Part shown: in pieces, positions 1-5,262 of the stretch
Numbering within the stretch: position 1 is the first letter of the stretch
Layout: each line of letters starts with the position of its first letter
NCBI GenBank assembly: GCA_012523655.1
Contig: JAAYTV010000042.1
Span: 1 to 7,390 of the forward strand
Direction of reading: 5' to 3'
Origin: a bacterium
Lineage (GTDB): Bacteria; Zhuqueibacterota; Zhuqueibacteria; Residuimicrobiales; Residuimicrobiaceae
Length of the DNA: 7,390 nucleotides
Program-made: the position numbers and the translations under genes
Notes under the pieces: generated by a model
Seen by the model: the letters and a program-made list of their open reading frames with translations, nothing else
What the model was told of the DNA's origin: nothing
Databases searched by the model: none

Positions 1-109
1 CCGTATCTCCCGGCTGATGCATCGCAGTGAATTCCGCGACCGATTGGTGGGTTGTCCATCCGCCGCAGCGGTGCTGGAAGCCATTGCATTGGAAGAAAAT
101 GATCTCTAA
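1..109 (+). CDS. C-terminal end of a PTS EIIA (PtsN-like) domain protein, partial
   Basis: An open frame (codons in phase with base 2) enters from the left edge and stops at TAA 107-109, leaving about 35 residues. The visible tail contains SRLMHRSEFRDRL followed by an Ala-rich helix (AAAVLEAIALEEND). The pattern 'arginine/leucine helix, then a D/E-E-F-R-x-R-L turn, then a short A/L/E-rich last helix' is typical of the C-terminus of PTS EIIA type-2 (fructose/nitrogen) domains, which carry a phospho-histidine and act in sugar uptake or regulation. The catalytic histidine lies outside the window, so activity cannot be judged. It ends 46 bp before hisS on the same strand and may head the same operon. 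The EIIA domain could also be the tail of a larger protein, such as an antiporter with a fused EIIA domain. Family assignment rests only on resemblance of a short tail. Confidence 0.5.
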   Translation, partial: RISRLMHRSEFRDRLVGCPSAAAVLEAIALEENDL

Positions 110-155
110 CCGTCCCCAGGGCCGGCAAACGTTCACCCCGCAAGAAGAGAAGGTT

Positions 156-1421
156 ATGACCAAGTATCAATCGATCACCGGAACGCGCGATGTGCTGCCG
201 GAAGAACAGCCCTATTGGCGTTTCATTGAAAAAAAAATCTTTGAGATCACCTCACTGTTCGGCTATCAGCGGGTGGATCCGCCCATTTTTGAAGAGACCC
301 GTTTATTCATCCGTTCTGTGGGCGAAACCACAGATATCGTCGAAAACGAGATGTACACCTTCCTCGATAAAGGCGACACTTCACTGACGCTGCGCCCCGA
401 ATTCACCGCCGGGTTCATCCGGCTCTATCTGCAGAACGGCATGCACATGCTACCCAAGCCGGTCAAGCTTTTTTCGATAGGTCCGATTTTCCGCTTCGAA
501 CGGCCGCAGGCCGGTCGTTTCCGCCAGCACACCCAGTTCAATGTGGAGGCCTTTGGCGAGCAGGACAGCGCCATGGACGTCGAAGTCATGTCCATCGCCT
601 GGCAATTATATGCAGAGCTCGGTTTTCGCGGTCTGCGCTTTCAGCTCAACAGCACCGGTTGTCCGCAATGCCGACCGACCTATATCGAAACTTTGAAAGC
701 CTATTATCACACCCGTCTGCAAGAGATCTGTGGCGACTGCAAGCGGCGGTTGGACCGCAATGCGCTGAGGCTGCTCGACTGCAAATCGCCCGGATGTCAA
801 CCGGTGATCGCCGCGGCGCCGGTGATCAGCCGGCATCTGTGTCCCTCATGTCACGATCATTTCCATCACCTGACCGGCTATCTGGACCAGCTCGGCCGCC
901 CCTATGAGATCAACCACAAACTGGTGCGCGGACTGGATTATTACACCAAGACCGTGTTCGAGGTCTGGGCCCAGGGCATCGGCTCGCAGAACGCCATGTG
1001 CGGCGGCGGCCGCTACGACGGCCTCATCGAACAGCTGGGCGGCGAGCCCACGCCGGGCATCGGCTTCGGCTCCGGCATCGAACGCATTATCCTGAGCATG
1101 AAGGAACAGGGCCTGCAGCCCGAACCTCTGCCGGAACCGCGCGTGCTGGTGATTCATTTCGGCGCCAAGGCCAAAGCCCGCGCGGTGGATCTGGTCTTTG
1201 CCCTGCGAAACGAAAAAATTCCAGCCCTCATGAGCTTTGGCGAAAAAAGCTTTAAGGCGCAGATGCGCGACGCCAATCGCATGAATGCAGCCTGCGTGCT
1301 CATCCTCGGCGACAGCGAGGTGGAACAGGGCGTCATCTCGATCAAGGATCTGCGCCAGGGGGGACAGATTCAGGTGACGGAAGCGGAAATGGTGGACCGA
1401 GTAAAAAGCCTGCTCTCCTGA
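156..1421 (+). CDS. hisS: Histidyl-tRNA synthetase (class II)
   Basis: Cytoplasmic enzyme that charges tRNA-His with histidine using ATP; 421 residues, normal for bacterial HisRS. The start at 156 is chosen because the family begins with this kind of sequence (MTKYQSITGTRDVLP) and a purine-rich GAGAAGG lies just upstream. An in-frame ATG at 27 would overlap the preceding gene and adds unrelated residues. Class II motif 1 lies around residues 39-65. The histidine-binding loop is LRPEFTA (79-85). Motif 2 is FRFERPQAGRFRQ (112-124), with the ATP-contacting Arg113. The HisRS-specific LVRGLDYYT (256-264) carries the catalytic Arg258. Motif 3 is GIGFGSGIERI (301-311). A C-terminal anticodon-binding domain follows (about 330-421), with GEKSFKAQMRDAN. 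Between motif 2 and the HisRS signature there are four Cys pairs (169/172, 192/195, 209/214, 229/232), a Cys-rich insert seen in some bacterial HisRS. A run of nine A lies at 229-237 near the 5' end, and the frame is intact across it. Confidence 0.97.
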   Translation: MTKYQSITGTRDVLPEEQPYWRFIEKKIFEITSLFGYQRVDPPIFEETRLFIRSVGETTDIVENEMYTFLDKGDTSLTLRPEFTAGFIRLYLQNGMHMLPKPVKLFSIGPIFRFERPQAGRFRQHTQFNVEAFGEQDSAMDVEVMSIAWQLYAELGFRGLRFQLNSTGCPQCRPTYIETLKAYYHTRLQEICGDCKRRLDRNALRLLDCKSPGCQPVIAAAPVISRHLCPSCHDHFHHLTGYLDQLGRPYEINHKLVRGLDYYTKTVFEVWAQGIGSQNAMCGGGRYDGLIEQLGGEPTPGIGFGSGIERIILSMKEQGLQPEPLPEPRVLVIHFGAKAKARAVDLVFALRNEKIPALMSFGEKSFKAQMRDANRMNAACVLILGDSEVEQGVISIKDLRQGGQIQVTEAEMVDRVKSLLS

Positions 1422-1451
1422 TCCAATACATTTTTCCGTAGCGAATAGGCC

Positions 1452-2222
1452 ATGACGCTTTCCAAACAAAAACTGCAAAGCCTTCGCTCCCTGCGCCAAA
1501 AAAAATATCGCGACCAGAGCGGACACTATCTCATCGAAGGGCTGCGCCTGTGCGAGGAGGCGGTCTACGGGCCGGCCACGGTGCTGGAGATCATCGTCGC
1601 AGACGGGCCGGAGACGCCGCGTCTGCAGAAGCTTTTACAGCGGGCCGGCCGCCGCGCCATTCCGATCCTGCGCACCACACAGGCGAACATGGACAGGCTG
1701 TGCGACACCGATACGCCGCAGGCCGTGGCCGCGCGGGTCGCTCAAGCCAGACCATGTCAAGGGGATGATCTACCGGCGAACGAACGGCTGATTCTGGCCG
1801 TCGACCAACTGCAGGATCCGGGAAACCTCGGTACGCTTTTGCGCACCGCGGATTGGTTCGGTGTCAACACTGTCCTGATCAGCCGCAATTCGGTGGATCT
1901 TTACAATCCCAAAGTGGTCCGCGCCAGCATGGGCGCCATCTTTCATCTCACCTGCTGCACCGAGGTGGAGATGCGGCCCACGCTCGCCCAGCTGCGGGAA
2001 CGCGGTTATCGCCTTTTGGCCGCTATGACCGATGCCGCTGCGCCTCTGGTCTACGAAGCCGAAAAGACCGTTCTGCTCGTCGGCAACGAAGCCAACGGAA
2101 TCTCCGCCGACCTGGTCGAACTGGCTGATCACTGTTTTACCATCCCCCGTCTTGGCGGCGGGGAATCCCTGAACGCGGCCATTGCGGCCGGCATCGCCCT
2201 CTACGAACTGACAAAGCGATAA
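1452..2222 (+). CDS. TrmH/SpoU-family RNA 2'-O-ribose methyltransferase
   Basis: A 256-residue SPOUT-class enzyme expected to transfer a methyl group from S-adenosylmethionine to a ribose 2'-OH in rRNA or tRNA. The N-terminal ~100 residues (start MTLSKQKLQSLRSL, then FHYLIEG-like HYLIEGLRLCEEA) match the small L30e-like RNA-binding substrate domain of TrmH/RlmB-type proteins. The C-terminal half has the three SpoU motifs. Motif 1 is DPGNLGTLLRTA around residues 122-133, with Asn125 and Arg131. Motif 2 is VLLVGNEANGIS (207-218), with Glu213. Motif 3 is IPRLGGGESLNAAIAAG (231-247), with Ser239 and Asn241 in the knot that binds SAM. Motif 3 departs slightly from the common IPM-x-G-x-x-ESLNVS pattern. 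The gene starts 30 bp after hisS with only a weak ribosome-binding site (TAGG), which fits translation as part of the hisS operon. The exact target nucleotide cannot be read from sequence, so no symbol is given. An A8 run lies at 1498-1505. Confidence 0.93.
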   Translation: MTLSKQKLQSLRSLRQKKYRDQSGHYLIEGLRLCEEAVYGPATVLEIIVADGPETPRLQKLLQRAGRRAIPILRTTQANMDRLCDTDTPQAVAARVAQARPCQGDDLPANERLILAVDQLQDPGNLGTLLRTADWFGVNTVLISRNSVDLYNPKVVRASMGAIFHLTCCTEVEMRPTLAQLRERGYRLLAAMTDAAAPLVYEAEKTVLLVGNEANGISADLVELADHCFTIPRLGGGESLNAAIAAGIALYELTKR

Positions 2223-2226
2223 CGCC

Positions 2227-3042
2227 ATGGAAACGAACTCGCAAACGCCTCCCCCGCTTCTAACGCCCCGTGATCTGGGACGACTGTTTCTATTTACTGT
2301 GCTGGCGATCCTGGTGGCGCAGATGTTCTCCCTGCTGTTGCCCATGCCCTATGCACTGGCGTTGCAGGAATTGTGCATCGTCCTACCCGCTATCCTTTAC
2401 GTGGTGAAAAGAAAACTGCCGCTGGTCCGCACCTTTCGCCTCGGCCTGCCGACACCGGCGATCTTTTTCTACAGTCTGTTGGCGAGCATCGGGGTGGTGG
2501 TGCTGGCCGATGAACTGGATCGTCTGATCAACCATTTTTTTCCCATGCCGGAAGAGCTGGCCAAAGGATTGGAGCAGCTGATGCGCGCCGATTCGGTTCA
2601 GGAGATGCTGCTGATCATCGGAGGCGCGGTGATAGTGGCCGCGGTCGCCGAAGAGATGCTCTTTCGCGGCATGATCCTGACCGCGCTGGAACAGTTCAAA
2701 GATGCGGCCTCGGCTATTGTGCTCAGCGCCATATTCTTCGCCCTGATCCATTTCAATCCCTGGGGAGCAGTTCAAATCGCCCTATTAGGCTTTGCCCTGG
2801 GTTATCTGTCCTGGAGATCACAGAGCATCTGGCCCGGCGTGATCCTACATGCGCTCAATAATCTGCTGGCCTATTTATGGCTCAACCTGCCGAAAGAATC
2901 CTGGAACTGGTATGGCGGAGAAATCCATGTGCGCTCTTATTGGCTGATCGCCGCCGTGCTGTTGGTGTGGTTCGGCGTAGACCGGTTCAATAGAGCGTGT
3001 GACGCCCGATCGATCAACGAAGGATCTGTCCTGAACAGCTGA
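2227..3042 (+). CDS. CPBP family intramembrane glutamic-type protease (Rce1/CAAX-like)
   Basis: A 271-residue polytopic membrane protein with about eight hydrophobic segments: roughly residues 19-41, 42-60, 79-94, 127-141, 162-175, 180-195, 201-219 and 237-251. The three family motifs are all present: EEMLFR (Glu142, Glu143, Arg147; EExxxR), FALIH (Phe171...His175; FxxxH) and HALNN (His208...Asn212; HxxxN). In the Rce1/CPBP family these Glu and His residues form the active site, so the protein is predicted to be catalytically competent. Bacterial members have varied or unknown substrates. Some act in bacteriocin immunity or maturation, but no peptide gene is seen here. The start is 4 bp after the methyltransferase stop with no good Shine-Dalgarno, so translational coupling is likely. 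The C-terminal tail is basic (RFNRACDAR), suggesting it is cytoplasmic. The substrate is unknown. Confidence 0.92.
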   Translation: METNSQTPPPLLTPRDLGRLFLFTVLAILVAQMFSLLLPMPYALALQELCIVLPAILYVVKRKLPLVRTFRLGLPTPAIFFYSLLASIGVVVLADELDRLINHFFPMPEELAKGLEQLMRADSVQEMLLIIGGAVIVAAVAEEMLFRGMILTALEQFKDAASAIVLSAIFFALIHFNPWGAVQIALLGFALGYLSWRSQSIWPGVILHALNNLLAYLWLNLPKESWNWYGGEIHVRSYWLIAAVLLVWFGVDRFNRACDARSINEGSVLNS

Positions 3043-3068
3043 ACACCGCTCCGGCTGATCAGCTTCAG
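3031..3068 (+). other. Imperfect hairpin overlapping the CPBP protease stop codon
   Basis: CTGAA (3031-3035) and GCTGA (3038-3042) can pair with TCAGC (3059-3063) and TTCAG (3064-3068). This gives two 5-bp helices with a 2-nt bulge and a 16-nt loop. Inside it, GCTGATCAGC at 3054-3063 is a perfect 10-bp palindrome. No strong T-run follows, so it is a poor intrinsic terminator. It could be a weak attenuator or chance. Confidence 0.2.
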
Positions 3069-3093
3069 TACAGCTCCTTCTTTCATTATTTAT

Positions 3094-3098
3094 GAGGG
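3094..3098 (+). promoter_or_regulatory. Ribosome-binding site of the SpoIID/LytB-domain gene
   Basis: GAGGG lies 7 nt before ATG 3106 and fixes that start. No ATG, GTG or TTG in this frame lies between the upstream in-frame stop (3040-3042) and 3106. This matters because it rules out a longer N-terminus carrying a signal peptide. Confidence 0.7.
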
Positions 3099-3105
3099 AA
3101 AGAAA

Positions 3106-4629
3106 ATGCCTCACCAGCAACCAAACGTGCGCATCGGCATGATTCAAGCTGTGGAAGAGATACGGTTTCGCTGCAACGGATCCTTTCGCCTGATGACCCT
3201 GGAGGGTCAGGAGCAGGGAACAGGTCGGGCGGATGTCGAATACCGGGTGGAAAAAATCGAATCCACTCCAGCGCAAATCCGCTGGGCGGTGCGGCTGGCG
3301 ATCCGGGAGACCGAGGAGGAGGCGCGCCAGTTCCAGGCGGAAGAAAAGCTGGAGACCAGGCTATGGCGGCAGGGGCTGACTCTTCCTCTGAACCATCAAC
3401 TCCTCGATAACCGCGAATACTGGGTAGTGACCGGACCGTTTGCCACGCTTGATCAAGCCCAGGCCTTTTGCCGATTCTATGAACCGGCCGGCGAAGCGGT
3501 GGTGGTTAAAGAGATCGTCAGCCCTGCGGTCGGCGTGCTGCAATGCGGCGATCAAAGGTTTGTCACCGGCCTGCGCATCGAGCCGCAGGATCCCACGGCG
3601 ATCATCTCTCTGGCTGATGTCACAGTGGGCATCGAGTTTCATTGGCAGCACAAAAGAACCCAGCAGCTGCGCGGCTGCCTGGAGATACGGTTCGACACCA
3701 ACGGCGCGCTGCTGGCGATCAATGAGTTGGATATTGAATCATACCTTATCAGCGTCAACTCGTCCGAGATGACCGCGGAGAATCCTGTAGAGCTGCTCAA
3801 AGCACAGACCGTGGCTGCGCGCAGCACCATCCTGGCGACCATGGGCAAGCATCATTACGACGAGCCCTTTCATCTCTGTTCCGATGACCACTGCCAGTGT
3901 TATCACGGCATCGCCAACGTCTCCGCCGCTTCGCAGCAGGCGGCAGCCGCCACGAAGGGCGAGACCCTGTTGTTTAATAACCGGGTCTGCGATGCGCGGT
4001 ACGCAAAAATTTGCGGCGGCGTCATGGAGGATTATGAGCACGTCTGGGACCAGCGCCGTATACCCTACCTGGTCAGCGGCGTGGACGGCGAGACGCCTCT
4101 CACTGTGGATCTGCGCAAAGAGAGCGATGCTCAAGCCTATATCAACAGTACGCCGGACGTCTACTGCAACACCCTGAAATACGAGATCTCGTCCAGCCTG
4201 CCCTACAACACCCGGGAGTTGTTCCGCTGGCGCGTGACATTCACCCGCGAAGAGCTGGAGACTTTGATCAAACGCAAGCTGGGTGAGGATTTCGGCAAGC
4301 TGGTCGATCTGGAGCCCGGGGAGCGCGGCTGCTCCGGCAGGTTGAAATGGCTGGACGTGATCGGCAGCCATAAAACCATCCGGGTGGGCAAGGAACTGGC
4401 GATCCGCCGCATCCTCTCAGAAAGCCACCTCTATTCCGCCTGTTTTTACATCGAAAGGGACCGCGCTGAAAGCGGGACGATTCTGCGCTTTCATCTGATC
4501 GGCGCCGGCTGGGGCCATGGCGTCGGCCTGTGTCAGGTGGGCGCCACAGTCATGGCCCAGCAGGGATTTACCTATCGCCAAATCCTGCAGCACTATTATC
4601 GAAGCAGCACCCTGCGAAAATTGTACTGA
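3106..4629 (+). CDS. SpoIID/LytB-domain protein with SPOR-like segments, no visible signal peptide
   Basis: 507 residues. SpoIID-domain proteins are peptidoglycan lytic transglycosylases (SpoIID) or amidase enhancers (LytB). The SpoIID core starts near residue 200: ELDIESYLISVNSSEM (207-222), where Glu221 aligns with the glutamate essential in SpoIID. It continues with ELLKAQTVAARS, then HLCSDDHCQCYHG (256-268), which fits the conserved His/Cys region of the family. Next come the DARYAKICGG and VWDQR segments. The protein ends with GAGWGHGVGLCQVGA (466-480) and QILQHYY, the usual C-terminal signature. Residues about 57-75 and 104-125 (YWVVTGPFATLDQAQAF) look like SPOR-type peptidoglycan-binding strands and helices. 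The N-terminus (MPHQQPNVRIGMIQAVEEI) is not hydrophobic. It resembles the start of the mature domain, and no upstream start is available, so export is unexplained. No other sporulation gene is nearby. It lies 63 bp after the CPBP gene, in the same reading frame. Domain call firm; location and activity uncertain. Confidence 0.9.
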   Translation: MPHQQPNVRIGMIQAVEEIRFRCNGSFRLMTLEGQEQGTGRADVEYRVEKIESTPAQIRWAVRLAIRETEEEARQFQAEEKLETRLWRQGLTLPLNHQLLDNREYWVVTGPFATLDQAQAFCRFYEPAGEAVVVKEIVSPAVGVLQCGDQRFVTGLRIEPQDPTAIISLADVTVGIEFHWQHKRTQQLRGCLEIRFDTNGALLAINELDIESYLISVNSSEMTAENPVELLKAQTVAARSTILATMGKHHYDEPFHLCSDDHCQCYHGIANVSAASQQAAAATKGETLLFNNRVCDARYAKICGGVMEDYEHVWDQRRIPYLVSGVDGETPLTVDLRKESDAQAYINSTPDVYCNTLKYEISSSLPYNTRELFRWRVTFTREELETLIKRKLGEDFGKLVDLEPGERGCSGRLKWLDVIGSHKTIRVGKELAIRRILSESHLYSACFYIERDRAESGTILRFHLIGAGWGHGVGLCQVGATVMAQQGFTYRQILQHYYRSSTLRKLY

Positions 4630-4702
4630 TCTCCTTCCGCAAACGGGCTGTTTTGCCGCTATTTAAGCACAAAGCAGAGCAGACCTATTAACAGCGCGGA
4701 AT

Positions 4703-5062
4703 ATGAAAATCGTAATTTTCAACGATGAACTTCGCTCCGAGATGCAAATGTATCTAATGCTCAGCAATTTGCATGATGTGATCGTGGCGCGAGACATGGA
4801 AGATCTCCTACAGGTGCTGGACCAGACGGAGGCGGATTTGACCTTTTTGGATCTGACAGTTCGCAAACAGAACGAAGATGATCCATGGGACAGCCTGTCC
4901 GTCGCCCATCAGATCCGCCATCGCTATCCCAAGCTGAGATTGATCGGCATCTATGACCAAGGAGACTCGACCATGCCGCGCCAGGCACAGGATTACGGCA
5001 TTACCCACTTTATCACCCGTCCCATTAAAAACCGAGAGCTGCTGCAAGTGATCGAATCCTGA
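4703..5062 (+). CDS. Stand-alone response-regulator receiver-like domain, partly degenerate
   Basis: 119 residues, the length of one CheY-like receiver domain with no output domain. The fold pattern is visible: beta-1 MKIVIFND with Asn7/Asp8 at the acidic pair, beta-3 ADLTFLDLTV with Asp50 at the phospho-acceptor place, beta-4 LRLIGIYDQ, and beta-5 HFITRPI followed by a last helix. Two normally conserved residues differ: the Ser/Thr at the end of beta-4 appears to be Tyr84, and the Lys before the cis-Pro is Arg106 (RP instead of KP). This suggests altered or absent phosphorylation-driven switching, although Asp50 is kept. No histidine kinase lies in the window. The start follows a weak GCGGA ribosome-binding site, 73 bp after the SpoIID gene, so it may belong to the same transcript. 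Family assignment is fairly secure; partner and output are unknown. Confidence 0.8.
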   Translation: MKIVIFNDELRSEMQMYLMLSNLHDVIVARDMEDLLQVLDQTEADLTFLDLTVRKQNEDDPWDSLSVAHQIRHRYPKLRLIGIYDQGDSTMPRQAQDYGITHFITRPIKNRELLQVIES

Positions 5063-5110
5063 ACCGCCCTCACCCTCATTTTTCCCCTCACTCCTTAGTA
5101 CATTTTATTC

Positions 5111-5140
5111 TTGCAGCAGAGCGATAAAAATCCTTACATT
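5111..5140 (+). promoter_or_regulatory. Possible sigma-70-type promoter upstream of the GxGYxYP gene
   Basis: TTGCAG (5111-5116) and TACATT (5135-5140) are separated by 18 bp in an AT-richer stretch. This is the only plausible -35/-10 pair I saw in the 200-bp gap between the receiver gene and the secreted protein gene. Matches are 4-5 of 6 and 4 of 6. The host's promoter consensus is unknown, so this is weak. Confidence 0.25.
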
Positions 5141-5175
5141 CTATTTAAATGTGCTCATAGCCGGTTTCAAGAAGA

Positions 5176-5208
5176 TTCGGCCGTTTTGCCCCCTGCGGAT
5201 GCGCCGAA
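5176..5208 (+). promoter_or_regulatory. Leader hairpin 1 before the GxGYxYP gene
   Basis: TTCGGC (5176-5181) pairs with GCCGAA (5203-5208), a 6-bp stem with a 21-nt loop that may pair further (CCG with CGG). It lies directly upstream of a stronger hairpin in the same untranslated leader. Weak on its own. Confidence 0.3.
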
Positions 5209-5212
5209 CAGC

Positions 5213-5239
5213 GGGATCGCCACCCATTCAGGCGATCCC
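5213..5239 (+). promoter_or_regulatory. Perfect 9-bp stem-loop just upstream of the ribosome-binding site
   Basis: GGGATCGCC (5213-5221) and GGCGATCCC (5231-5239) are perfect inverted repeats around a 9-nt loop (ACCCATTCA). The structure ends 10 nt before the AAGGAG ribosome-binding site of the next gene. Only TTT follows, so it is not a convincing intrinsic terminator for the receiver gene, though it could end or stabilise that transcript. It could also be an mRNA leader element or a DNA operator with dyad symmetry. The inverted repeat is certain; its role is inferred. Confidence 0.5.
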
Positions 5240-5249
5240 TTTACATGAA

Positions 5250-5255
5250 AAGGAG
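5250..5255 (+). promoter_or_regulatory. Strong ribosome-binding site that sets the GxGYxYP gene start
   Basis: AAGGAG lies 7 nt before ATG 5263. An in-frame ATG at 5245 lies upstream of this site and directly after the hairpin, so 5263 is the better start. It also gives a cleaner signal peptide (MHTRTLFWLLAVW). Confidence 0.8.
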
Positions 5256-5262
5256 TATCCGG

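Noticed and set aside
27..155. Longer hisS start at ATG 27 (43 extra residues)
   Set aside because: It overlaps the coding tail of the upstream gene in another frame, adds sequence unlike HisRS, and a standard HisRS start with a purine-rich site is present at 156.
846..1526. 226-codon open frame on the minus strand
   Set aside because: It lies opposite hisS and the start of the methyltransferase, both clearly real. The product is His/Ala/Phe-rich with no recognisable domain, as expected for an antisense shadow.
1770..2345. 191-codon open frame on the minus strand
   Set aside because: It is antisense to conserved SpoU motifs 1-3 and the start of the CPBP gene. The product has no recognisable features.
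4639..4658. Possible terminator after the SpoIID gene
   Set aside because: GCAAA can pair with TTTGC, but the stem is only 5 bp, AT-rich, and has no following T-run.
5063..5100. Pyrimidine-rich stretch after the receiver gene as an intrinsic terminator
   Set aside because: There is a T5 run, but no stable stem precedes it, so a hairpin-dependent terminator is not supported.
5245..5262. Upstream in-frame ATG 5245 as the start of the GxGYxYP gene
   Set aside because: It sits upstream of the strong AAGGAG site, directly against the hairpin, and has no ribosome-binding site of its own.
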